This document shows positions 39,353 through 47,166 of a stretch of 64,000 bases of DNA, in pieces (positions within the stretch are counted from its first letter, which is position 1; every line of letters begins with the position of its first letter). Position numbers and translations under genes: made by a program. The stretch lies in contig NZ_JAVHUW010000034.1 of assembly GCF_030954495.1 (NCBI RefSeq), positions 57,485 through 121,484 of the forward strand. The letters are read 5' to 3'. The notes under the pieces are model-generated. The model worked only from the letters and a program-made list of their open reading frames with translations, did no database searches and was not told where the DNA came from. Source of the DNA: Candidatus Desulfosporosinus nitrosoreducens (GTDB taxonomy: Bacteria; Bacillota; Desulfitobacteriia; Desulfitobacteriales; Desulfitobacteriaceae).

Positions 39353-40963
39353 GTGTTTTTGGGCGGGCTTGGACTTTTCATGTATGGAGTACAGACAACG
39401 TCGGATGCCCTACAAAAGTTCGCGGCAAATCGGCTTAAAGAAATTCTCCAATCCCTTACCAAGAAAACCTTTATGGCTGTTTTATTGGGAATGGTCATGA
39501 CAGTTGCTTTTCAAAGCAGCGCAGCGACGACGGTTTTAGTCGTGGAATTTGTCAACGCAGGAATGATGAATCTGGGTCAAGCCTTAGGTATTGTTTTAGG
39601 TTCGGCAGTCGGGACATCGATTTCTATTCAGCTTATAGCCTTTCAGATTCTTGATGTTGCGCTGGGGGCCGCTTTTATCGGGTTTATTCTCTATTTTGCG
39701 GGTAAGAAGCAGTGGAAGCATTTAGGCCATGCTCTGATTGGCTTTGGATTGATTTTTGTGGGTATGTCCAACATGTCGGATGCCTCGGCTCCTCTGCGCA
39801 ATATTCCCGAGGTTTACAGATTTCTCTCCCAATTGGGGACACAACCCTTTCTGGCTATCGTTGTGGGACTCATTTTAACAACTGTAATTCAGAGCAGTAC
39901 GGCAGTGTTCGCGATTATGATGTCTCTGGCCGGACAACATCTTTTGGGCCTTTCGGCGATTGTCCCTTTGGTTATTGGCGCTCATATTGGAGGAACTGTG
40001 ACAACTTTGCTGACGAGTTTTACTGCTAAAAAAATGGATGCTAAACGAACAGCAATTGCCAATACGGGGTATAAGGTGGTGGCTGCAGTTCTCTTGTACC
40101 CTTTTTTGGCTAAGTTTGCACTTTTTATTCAATGGACGACGGGCAATTTACAACGACAGGTCGCCAATGCTCATTTGCTTTTTGCGCTTTTGATGGTTCT
40201 TTTGTTTTTACCTTTTAACACGGTCATTGCTAAAAGCTTGGAACGAGCGCTTCCGGATCGTGCGGGCAAAGACACACCTTTTAAATTCCAAGTCATTGAT
40301 GAGGTATCCCTGGAGGTTCCGGCTGTCGCTCTTAGACAGGCCACAGAAGAGGTTCGTGCCTTAGGCAAGTTCATTTATAATAAAATGATGCAAATGATTC
40401 CCGAGGCTCTTTTATCGGGTTCCGAGGAGCTTGTTGAGAAAATTGCCCAGGCTGAAGAGGGTGTGGACTGGTATTATCGGCATACCATGCGCTTTTTGGC
40501 AGTTTTGTCGCAGAAAGGGCTGACAGACGAACAGGCGGAAGAAAGTATGAACATTCAGTTCATTGTTAAAGAATTGGAGTACATTGGGGATGCCGTTATG
40601 GCCATGGTGCAATTAACCACCAAGCTTCGACGCGAGAACCTCAAGGTTCCGCCTGCAAATTGGGGAAACTTAGATGAGTTATATCAGCAAGTCATGAATC
40701 ATTTTGCAACGGTACTTCAAGCACTGGTCCAGTGGAATTCACAAACGGCGGCGGAAGTAATCCGGGAACATCCCGAAACGACGCGCATCCAAAGGAATTT
40801 GCAGTTTAATTTTCTTGCGCAAGGCCCTCAGAAAGATGAGAAGGAAAGTGAACTGAAAATTGAGGAGAAATTTCGCAATATGACCTTGGATTTGATTAAC
40901 CTGTTAGCTCAAGTAGATGAATATATTGTTAATATTGCCAAGGTAGTCATGGGGATTGTTTAA
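39353..40963 (+). CDS. Na/Pi cotransporter family protein with C-terminal PhoU-like domain
   Basis: 536 residues shown, from GTG. Two copies of the Na/Pi (PF02690) repeat are visible. The first is around FQSSAATTVLVVEFVNAGMM and the second around IQSSTAVFAIMMSLAGQHLL, each with the QSS(A/T) motif. The last ~200 residues form a helical PhoU-like domain with EXXXD-type helices that bind metal ions. Such transporters move phosphate with sodium, and some act as regulators or exporters of phosphate. The start is uncertain: the frame is open upstream to 39323, and a GGAGGG site at 39311-39316 suggests translation begins before the GTG, yet no standard start codon lies there in frame. Confidence 0.85.
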   Translation: MFLGGLGLFMYGVQTTSDALQKFAANRLKEILQSLTKKTFMAVLLGMVMTVAFQSSAATTVLVVEFVNAGMMNLGQALGIVLGSAVGTSISIQLIAFQILDVALGAAFIGFILYFAGKKQWKHLGHALIGFGLIFVGMSNMSDASAPLRNIPEVYRFLSQLGTQPFLAIVVGLILTTVIQSSTAVFAIMMSLAGQHLLGLSAIVPLVIGAHIGGTVTTLLTSFTAKKMDAKRTAIANTGYKVVAAVLLYPFLAKFALFIQWTTGNLQRQVANAHLLFALLMVLLFLPFNTVIAKSLERALPDRAGKDTPFKFQVIDEVSLEVPAVALRQATEEVRALGKFIYNKMMQMIPEALLSGSEELVEKIAQAEEGVDWYYRHTMRFLAVLSQKGLTDEQAEESMNIQFIVKELEYIGDAVMAMVQLTTKLRRENLKVPPANWGNLDELYQQVMNHFATVLQALVQWNSQTAAEVIREHPETTRIQRNLQFNFLAQGPQKDEKESELKIEEKFRNMTLDLINLLAQVDEYIVNIAKVVMGIV

Positions 40964-40988
40964 AATAGCGGTGCAAGTTTGCTATTTT
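40962..40988 (+). terminator. Short terminator after the Na/Pi cotransporter gene
   Basis: An 8-bp stem AAAATAGC / GCTATTTT with an 11-base loop, overlapping the stop codon. The tail TTTTAA is short, so it is moderate evidence. Confidence 0.6.
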
Positions 40989-41061
40989 AACATAACTATT
41001 ACAATAGTATAACTTGGAAATAACGATCAAGTATTATTCTAAAACTAATTGCTTGAGAAAA

Positions 41062-41071
41062 AGGAGGTGAA
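41062..41071 (+). other. Orphan ribosome-binding sequence
   Basis: AGGAGGTGA-type sequence nearly perfectly complementary to the 16S 3' end, within the 297-bp gap between the Na/Pi cotransporter and the phosphodiesterase. No convincing ORF follows: GTG inside it gives four codons, and a TTG at 41085 gives a short basic peptide of about 34 residues without family resemblance. The rest of the gap shows nothing else. Confidence 0.3.
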
Positions 41072-41260
41072 GGCTTTTTAATTAATTGGGATTCGCCCCG
41101 AAGGCAGTTATGACAATAAAGTTTTTGTCGAGGGACAAAATTAAAGCAAATTATTTTTTTCTCAAAGTCAGACCTAAAATATGACTTTTAATGATATGAT
41201 AAAAACGAAAATGCCCACTTTAGCATAGGAATTGCCGGAGGTCTTTGAAGGAGGGATAGC

Positions 41261-41962
41261 GTGAAAATTTTAGGACACCGGGGAGCCGCAGGTACATTTC
41301 CGGAGAATACGTTGTTGTCCTTTGCCAAAGCGCTTGAATTGGGAGTAGATGGTCTTGAATTTGACGTGCAATTATCGCGGGACGGAGAAGTTGTTATCTG
41401 CCACGATGAACGGGTCGACCGCACAAGTGACGGTGTTGGCTGGGTCAAAGATTTTACACTTAAAGAATTGAAGATGCTTAATTTTGGAGTTAGCTTTGGA
41501 GTAGCTGCTCCGTTGCCTACCTTGGCAGAGCTGCTGGAAATGACTGCGGGCAAGTCTCTTATTCTAAATGTTGAGATTAAAACCGGCTTGATCGCATACC
41601 CTGGGATTGTCAGAAAAGTGGTTGATTTGTTAGAGAAACGACAAGTGACTCAGGATAGTATAATTTCTTCTTTCGAACATAAGACAATCATAGAAGTAAT
41701 CAGGGATCATCCCCATGTCCCAACGGGCTTGCTTTATGACTGCGGAATGATTTCACCTTGGCTTTATGCTCAGAACCTGGGGGCTAACTATCTTCACCCT
41801 TATTATGCTTTCGCATCTCCGGAGATGGTTCAGGAAAGTCATTTGCGGGGCATTAATGTACATACTTGGACGGTGGACGAGACCTGGGAGATGGAACGTG
41901 TCATGAATTCGGGCGTGGATATGGTGATTACGAATTATCCGGAGCGGTTTGTTTTGAGGTAA
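41261..41962 (+). CDS. Glycerophosphodiester phosphodiesterase
   Basis: 233 residues of the GDPD (PF03009) family. The signature LGHRGAAGTFPENTLLSFAKA holds the catalytic His and Glu (about residues 4-25). LEFDVQLSRDGEVVICHDERVDRTS gives metal ligands Glu and Asp and the second catalytic His (about 38-62). No signal peptide is visible, so the enzyme is cytoplasmic, unlike the secreted GlpQ of some Firmicutes. It hydrolyses deacylated phospholipids such as glycerophosphoethanolamine to glycerol-3-phosphate and an alcohol. It starts with GTG after GAAGGAGGG. Nearby transporter and glp genes suggest that it feeds glycerol-3-phosphate into GlpABC. Confidence 0.95.
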   Translation: MKILGHRGAAGTFPENTLLSFAKALELGVDGLEFDVQLSRDGEVVICHDERVDRTSDGVGWVKDFTLKELKMLNFGVSFGVAAPLPTLAELLEMTAGKSLILNVEIKTGLIAYPGIVRKVVDLLEKRQVTQDSIISSFEHKTIIEVIRDHPHVPTGLLYDCGMISPWLYAQNLGANYLHPYYAFASPEMVQESHLRGINVHTWTVDETWEMERVMNSGVDMVITNYPERFVLR

Positions 41963-42217
41963 GTTTAAACTGCCAATCATGTTAGATTGGATGGCCTATT
42001 ATTGTGAAGAAGTTATTAGGGGAGCTGTCAGCCTTCATGCTTGACTCTGAGGTCGGATATGAAAGGACCAAGGATTGACTTCAGGGACAGTGAATGGATA
42101 TAGAAAACTAGCCATAAATCAAGATTTCTGGGGGGTGGGAAGTTTTTAGCGGTCTGATTAAGATTGAGCAAAGTTTCACGTTGGTCAGAGTTAAATTTGT
42201 TTCAGAGGAGGATTAAA

Positions 42218-43336
42218 ATGTTAAAAAAGAGCAGGAAAACTTTAGTGGTAGCTATGATTGCCACATTCCTAATGAGCAGCCTTTTATCCGGGTGTGGAAC
42301 GGCCCCTGCGGCTGATACCAGTAAAGAAACAAAACCGGCTGCGGAATTAACAGGGCAGGCCTTGAAAGATGCTGTGAAAAAAGAGGGGAAAATCGTTTCT
42401 TATGGTATGCCGGATGCCTGGGCCAACCTTGGCGAAATTTGGGGCACGTTTACAAAAGACTACGGAGTAACCCATTCGGATACGGACATGACGAGTGCTG
42501 AAGAAATTGCTAAATTTGATGCTGAAAAAAGCAGCCCGGTCGCTGACATCGGTGATGTAGGGATTACTTTTGGGAATGTAGCTATTTCACGTGACGTCGT
42601 GCAAGCGCATAAAGGGCCGACCTGGAATGAGGTTCCGGATTGGGCTAAGGACAAAAATGGTCTCTGGACAGGAGAGTATGTCGGAACGATCGCTTTCTTA
42701 GTAAATACTAAATTGGTCAAAGATGTTCCCCATAGCTGGGCAGATCTGCTTAAACCGGAATACAAAGGGGATGTTGTTGTCGGAGACGTCTTAAAAGCCG
42801 CACAATCTCAAGCGGCAATTTTGGCGGCTGCCTTTGCCAACGGTGGGGATGAAAACAACTTAACCCCTGGAATTGATTACTTTAAGAAGTTGTCTCAAGC
42901 CGGCAACCTTAAACCCAGTGACAACATTTTCAGTGTCTTCCAGAAGGGTGAGGTTCCTGTTGGTATTCTTTGGGACTTCAATGCCTTGGGTTATCGTTCC
43001 CGCTTGACGGATAAAGACAATTACCAAGTGGTTATCCCCAGTGACGGTACCGTAGCAAGCGCTTATGTGTCGGTTATAAATAAATACGCTCCTCATCCTA
43101 ATGCCGCGAAGGCTTTCCAGGATTTCCTCTTGAGTGATCAGGGACAAATTCTCTTAGCTAAAGGTTTTGCCCGTCCAATTCGCGATAAGGTTCAAATTCC
43201 GGAGGATATCGCCAAAACAATGGTTCCTAAAGAACAATACGCTGCAGCCAAACCGATAAAAGATTTTGCAGCTTGGGAAAATAATATGAAAACTATCCCT
43301 GATCTGTGGAGGAACAATGTCATAGTTTCTCAATAA
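42218..43336 (+). CDS. ABC transporter substrate-binding lipoprotein (phosphate-ester candidate)
   Basis: 372 residues from the ATG at 42218, 5 bases after AGAGGAGG. The lipoprotein signal ends LLSGC (Cys about residue 27). The mature part has GKIVSYGMPDAWANLGEIW and VADIGDVGITFGNVA, the layout of type II binding proteins related to Fe3+, spermidine/putrescine and 2-aminoethylphosphonate binders (SBP_bac_8 style). Two permeases and an ATPase follow, so it is a complete importer. Because the operon ends in glpP and adjoins glpABC and a phosphodiesterase, the ligand is inferred to be glycerol-3-phosphate or a glycerophosphodiester; sequence alone does not prove this. Confidence 0.85.
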   Translation: MLKKSRKTLVVAMIATFLMSSLLSGCGTAPAADTSKETKPAAELTGQALKDAVKKEGKIVSYGMPDAWANLGEIWGTFTKDYGVTHSDTDMTSAEEIAKFDAEKSSPVADIGDVGITFGNVAISRDVVQAHKGPTWNEVPDWAKDKNGLWTGEYVGTIAFLVNTKLVKDVPHSWADLLKPEYKGDVVVGDVLKAAQSQAAILAAAFANGGDENNLTPGIDYFKKLSQAGNLKPSDNIFSVFQKGEVPVGILWDFNALGYRSRLTDKDNYQVVIPSDGTVASAYVSVINKYAPHPNAAKAFQDFLLSDQGQILLAKGFARPIRDKVQIPEDIAKTMVPKEQYAAAKPIKDFAAWENNMKTIPDLWRNNVIVSQ

Positions 43337-43370
43337 ATCTTTATTTTGTCCGGAAGCAATGGAGGAAGAG

Positions 43371-43448
43371 CCTGGCGAAGCCGGGAGGCCCTAGAGCCTG
43401 ACCGTCAGGCCTTCCTTGCAGCAAATGCGTCTTAAAGTCGTCGGCGAC
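43371..43448 (+). other. Hairpins between binding-protein and permease genes
   Basis: Three hairpins lie in the 128-bp gap: CCTGGC-GAA-GCCGGG (43371-43385), an extended one around CCTGA-CCG-TCAGG (43385-43415), and GTCG-TCGG-CGAC (43437-43448). None has a T-tract. They may protect the upstream mRNA from 3' decay so that more binding protein than permease is made. Confidence 0.4.
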
Positions 43449-43464
43449 GAGGAGGCCTTACAAA

Positions 43465-44343
43465 ATGAAAAAGAACATAGTAGCTCGGCTCGGCCAAGAG
43501 TTGCGGCGAGGCGGAATCCTTTGGGTTCCATTCATTCCTTTAATTATCTTAGCCTTAGCCTTTGAAATCTTACCTATGATCTATATTATTTACAGTAGTG
43601 TACATACCGCTTCAGGTTTAAGCATGGCAAGCTTTTCTGAAATTTTTAAAAGTAAGTATTATGTAGTTTCCTTAAGAAACAGTTTGCTTGTTTCCGTAGC
43701 TGTAGGAATTATTGGTCTGATTATCGGCACATTTGGGGCTCTGTCTTTGCGCTCTTTAGGAGAAGCCTGGCGGGAAAAACTATTAACCTTGGTTAATATG
43801 ACCTCGAATTTTTCCGGGGTTCCACTGGCTTTTGCTTATATCGTTCTCTTAGGGGTTAACGGACTGGTGACGGTCCTGATGAAGGAAAAAATGGGGCTGG
43901 ACCTATACGGCATGGGTTTTAACCTTTTTAGCTGGACAGGCATTGTCCTGGTTTATATTTACTTTAGTGTCCCTTTAGCCTTTATGCTGATGTATCCGGC
44001 AGTCTATGCTCTCAGGCAGGACATTCAGGAAGCTGCTTACATTTTAGGGGCGGGCAGAGTTCACTTCTGGCGCAAGATCGGGGTGCCGATTTTGTTGCCT
44101 TCGATGTTAGGCAGTTTCACGCTGCTTTTTGCCAATGCTTTAGGGGCCTATGCTACTGCGTATGCTTTAACAAACTCCAATAACAGCCTGGTATCCATAA
44201 CAATAGCCAATCTTGTCACAGGAGATATTTTCCCGGACCCTTCCCTGGCCAGTGCTTTAGCCGTCATTATGGCAGCATTTTTGGTTGTCTCTATTGTTAT
44301 TAATGCCAGACTTAAGAAAAACAGCGGAGGGGTGGGAGAATGA
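43465..44343 (+). CDS. ABC transporter permease (PotB/PhnU-like)
   Basis: 292 residues with about six membrane helices (near 18-40, 72-95, 110-132, 150-172, 205-230 and 262-280). The EAA loop is in QDIQEAAYILGAGRVHFWRKIG (about 185-206), the contact with the ATPase. It belongs to the binding-protein-dependent permease family (PF00528) of the Fe3+/polyamine/phosphonate branch. The ATG follows GAGGAGG. The stop overlaps the second permease by 4 bp (ATGA). Confidence 0.92.
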   Translation: MKKNIVARLGQELRRGGILWVPFIPLIILALAFEILPMIYIIYSSVHTASGLSMASFSEIFKSKYYVVSLRNSLLVSVAVGIIGLIIGTFGALSLRSLGEAWREKLLTLVNMTSNFSGVPLAFAYIVLLGVNGLVTVLMKEKMGLDLYGMGFNLFSWTGIVLVYIYFSVPLAFMLMYPAVYALRQDIQEAAYILGAGRVHFWRKIGVPILLPSMLGSFTLLFANALGAYATAYALTNSNNSLVSITIANLVTGDIFPDPSLASALAVIMAAFLVVSIVINARLKKNSGGVGE

Positions 44344-45188
44344 AACGGGGGATTTTTTCCCGGGTTGTTTTAATTATAATTTTGGCCTATCTGTTTTTTC
44401 CAATCATTGCGACCCTGCTTTTCTCCCTGGCCACAAAGTGGAGTACGACTATTTTGCCTGAGGGATATACTCTGTCCTATTATCAACAACTATTTAACAG
44501 CCCTGAGTTTATACAGGCCTTGTTACGAACTATTTTCGTAAGTTTTGCGACGATTATCTTATCAATTCTCATCATTATTCCCTCAATGTACTTGGCGATT
44601 GTTTATTATCCCCGTTTGGAAAAGCTCTTCGAGTTCTTATCTATTTTGCCCTTTGCTATGCCGGGAGTTATTTTGGCTATAGGATTGATTCAAATGTACT
44701 CTAAGGGTCCGCTGAGAATCAGTAATACGCCTTGGATATTAATAGGTTCTTATTTTGTCCTTATTTTGCCCTTTATGTATCAAGCAACCAAGAATAGCTT
44801 CCGAACGATTAATGTCAAGGCTCTGACCGAAGCGGCCCTGATGCTAGGCTGCGGCAAGCTGGAGACGTTTGTGAAAATCATCTTTCCGAATGTGTTGAGA
44901 GGGGTCGTTTCCGCAGCTTTGATTTCCGTTTCGGTATTATTCGGAGAATTTGTTTTAGCTAATTTGCTGGTTGGAGATAACTACGAGACTATTCAAATTT
45001 ACCTTTATAAATTGCAAAAAGTAGACGGCCATACGGCTAACGCTTTAGTTGCTTCGTATTTCCTGGTCATTTTATTGATGTCTTTAGTTCTGATCTGGCT
45101 GGCCTTCAGGTCGGAGGAGAAGGCTCAAAAGAGGGGCCGGAAGTTAAGGACCGGAGACCGAAAATCGAAAGAGGTAATCGGTGCTTAA
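44340..45188 (+). CDS. ABC transporter permease (PotC/PhnV-like)
   Basis: 282 residues with about six membrane helices. The EAA loop is LTEAALMLGCGKLETFVKIIFP (about 161-182). The C-terminus is very basic (EKAQKRGRKLRTGDRKSKE). With the preceding permease it forms the heterodimeric channel. The start lies in the ATGA overlap, with GGGGTGGGAG just upstream. The remaining 120 bp before the ATPase gene show no strong terminator, so the operon continues. Confidence 0.92.
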   Translation: MKRGIFSRVVLIIILAYLFFPIIATLLFSLATKWSTTILPEGYTLSYYQQLFNSPEFIQALLRTIFVSFATIILSILIIIPSMYLAIVYYPRLEKLFEFLSILPFAMPGVILAIGLIQMYSKGPLRISNTPWILIGSYFVLILPFMYQATKNSFRTINVKALTEAALMLGCGKLETFVKIIFPNVLRGVVSAALISVSVLFGEFVLANLLVGDNYETIQIYLYKLQKVDGHTANALVASYFLVILLMSLVLIWLAFRSEEKAQKRGRKLRTGDRKSKEVIGA

Positions 45189-45307
45189 TTAAAGTCATCA
45201 GTCGGCAGAATTGGTTGCGGAGAACTGGAAAACCGGAGATTTGAGATGGCTTTTGAAGGACTATAATCAACAAAGGAACGAGTATATAGGGTGTGGGGGT
45301 ATTAGGC

Positions 45308-46321
45308 ATGAGCTATGTTCAAGTCATCAACATAGATAAGAGTTTTCAAGGACGTCAGGTTTTGAAAAAAATAGACCTGGAGATTGCAAAAGGGGAATTT
45401 GTCACACTATTAGGGCCCAGCGGCTGTGGCAAGACTACGCTCTTGAGAATTATCGCGGGCTTGGAGCGCAGTGACGGAGGCAAGGTTATTGTCAATGGCA
45501 AAGAGATCTTGGAAGGGCAGAGTAAGAAAGAGCAGAACATTGGCATGGTCTTTCAATCCTACGCTCTTTTCCCTAACATGACAGCTTTTGAAAATATAGC
45601 TTTTGGACTGAAGATCAAAAAAGTACCTTCCGCTGAAATCCGCAAACAAGTCGAGGAAGTTATGGATATTCTGAGCATCACGGGAAAAGAAAACAACTAC
45701 CCTCATCAGATGTCGGGGGGACAACAACAGAGAGTTGCTTTAGCTCGGGCTTTGGTGGTGAGGCCGGATTTGCTTCTTCTCGATGAGCCCTTAAGTGCCG
45801 TGGACGCCAAGGTCAGGGAGAGTGCCCGAACTTTAATCCGTGATGTGCAGAAAAAAATGGGGATTACAACTATATTTGTTACCCATGATCAATTAGAAGC
45901 ATTGGTTATGTCAGACCGTATTGTAGTCATCGATAGCGGAGAAATTATGCAGTATGGAACTCCGGAACAAATTTATCACAAGCCTGCCAACAAATTCGTG
46001 GCCCAATTTATCGGGACTTATAACTTTATTCCGGGAACTTTAGTAGGCTTTCCTCAGACCGAGGTGTGCATCCGGCCCGAACATGTTTTACTGGTCGGCA
46101 AAAACGAATTAAGTCAGGTGGGAGAAGCCGATGATATAAAACTCCGGGGATCGCTAGAGAATTTCTACATTTTAGGAAACACAGTCAGGGCTGAGGTGGC
46201 CGTAGAGGGTAAAACCATCGTCGTTGATCATCTCAACCAATCTGCGAGGTCTCAATTTGCTCTTAATGATGAAGTAGGACTCCTGATTGAGAGAAAATCC
46301 TGTACGATTCTGGAAAGCTGA
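45308..46321 (+). CDS. ABC transporter ATP-binding protein
   Basis: 337 residues. Walker A is GPSGCGKTTLLRI (about 38-50), the Q-loop is VFQSYALFPNM, the signature [15 protein letters not shown] (about 137), and Walker B LLLLDEPLSAVDA. The C-terminal TOBE-like domain (about 245-337) is typical of ATPases for sugars, polyamines, iron and phosphonates. The ATG at 45308 is preferred over the GTG at 45293, since GGGGG lies 8 bases before it. It energises the two permeases upstream. It lies 68 bp before glpP. Confidence 0.94.
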   Translation: MSYVQVINIDKSFQGRQVLKKIDLEIAKGEFVTLLGPSGCGKTTLLRIIAGLERSDGGKVIVNGKEILEGQSKKEQNIGMVFQSYALFPNMTAFENIAFGLKIKKVPSAEIRKQVEEVMDILSITGKENNYPHQMSGGQQQRVALARALVVRPDLLLLDEPLSAVDAKVRESARTLIRDVQKKMGITTIFVTHDQLEALVMSDRIVVIDSGEIMQYGTPEQIYHKPANKFVAQFIGTYNFIPGTLVGFPQTEVCIRPEHVLLVGKNELSQVGEADDIKLRGSLENFYILGNTVRAEVAVEGKTIVVDHLNQSARSQFALNDEVGLLIERKSCTILES

Positions 46322-46389
46322 AATTAAATCTATTTTTAAAGGATTAAGTATATGTTGCTGAAGCAGGCGTTGGAATTGGAAGGGTTGCT

Positions 46390-46971
46390 ATGGAAAATAG
46401 GGTTGGTTTTAAAGAAGCCTTAGGTTTGAGCGGAGTTGTGCCGGCGGTTAAACATCTTGAAGATTTAACAGAAGTCCTGAACATCCCTTGGGTTGCTGTG
46501 GTTATTTTGATCGGTGGGGACATCAACGACTTGGAAGGGATTTTAAAAATCCGCGGCAAGTATCCGGAGAAGTATCTCTTAGCTCATGTGGATTTGATTG
46601 AAGGGGTTGGGAAAGATGAGGCTGGGATGCGTTACTTAAAACGCTTGGGTCTTGAAGGGATTGTTTCTGTTAAATGGCAGCTTCTGCGCTATGCGAAAGA
46701 AAACAATATGTTGACGGTTCAGCGCTTATTTCTGGTTGATTCGGAAGCGATTCGCACAGGATTGAAAATTATCAAAAAGGTGACGCCGGACGCTATTGAA
46801 ATTTTGCCGGCAACAGTACCCAAGTATGCGATTGATGAATTTCGAAAAGTTACGGATTTAAGTATCCTGGGAGGAGGACTACTCCGCACTGAGGAGGATG
46901 TGCGCAAAGCTTTGAGCAATGGTTTGACAGCTGTGACGGCCAGCCGCAGGAATCTCTGGAAGCTGCGTTGA
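46390..46971 (+). CDS. glpP: Glycerol-3-phosphate-responsive antiterminator GlpP
   Basis: 193 residues matching the GlpP (PF04309) family. N-terminal VVPAVKHLEDL (about 15-25), central LLAHVDLIEGVGKDEAGMRYLKRLGLEGIVS (split here as LLAHVDLIEGVG and DEAGMRYLKRLG), and C-terminal ILPATVPKYAIDEFRKV and ISILGGGLL-like sequence (SILGGGLLRTEEDVRKAL). In Bacillus GlpP binds glycerol-3-phosphate and allows transcription through leader terminators of glpD and glpFK. Here it sits directly upstream of a leader and glpA, and after the ABC transporter. The -35 box of the glpA promoter overlaps its stop codon. Confidence 0.93.
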   Translation: MENRVGFKEALGLSGVVPAVKHLEDLTEVLNIPWVAVVILIGGDINDLEGILKIRGKYPEKYLLAHVDLIEGVGKDEAGMRYLKRLGLEGIVSVKWQLLRYAKENNMLTVQRLFLVDSEAIRTGLKIIKKVTPDAIEILPATVPKYAIDEFRKVTDLSILGGGLLRTEEDVRKALSNGLTAVTASRRNLWKLR

Positions 46972-47090
46972 CGCAGGAAATATCTAAGTGTATAATTATA
47001 TAATAGGTTTTCAAAACTTGATATTAGAGGCTAGAGAAGTAAGAGAAGCCACTGGAGGAAGCGCAACAGCGCTCCACCAGTGGTTTTTTT
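46968..47090 (+). promoter_or_regulatory. glpA promoter and GlpP-type antitermination leader
   Basis: A promoter TTGACG-17-TATAAT (46968-46996) is followed by the 33-nt motif at 47018-47050, which contains GGCT (47029-47032) able to pair with AGCC (47047-47050). It directly overlaps the terminator stem CCACTG (47049-47054) / CAGTGG (47078-47083) with an inner hairpin GCGC-AACA-GCGC and seven T. Being between glpP and glpA, it is the expected GlpP target. The leader runs to 47166. Confidence 0.75.
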
Positions 47091-47166
47091 ATACTGACTT
47101 TTGCTTTATAAACCTTGACCATCAGGTATTTAAAATAAAAGGCAAAGCTAGTTTAGGAGGGTTAAC

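Noticed and set aside
39244..39438. 64-codon ORF overlapping the Na/Pi leader and start
   Set aside because: It begins inside the terminator hairpin and continues in the wrong frame of the transporter; composition is not protein-like. Its TTG at 39319 is noted in the start problem.
46968..47166. Riboswitch or T-box before glpA
   Set aside because: No T-box AGGGTGG motif and none of the riboswitch core sequences I know. A GlpP antitermination leader fits better.
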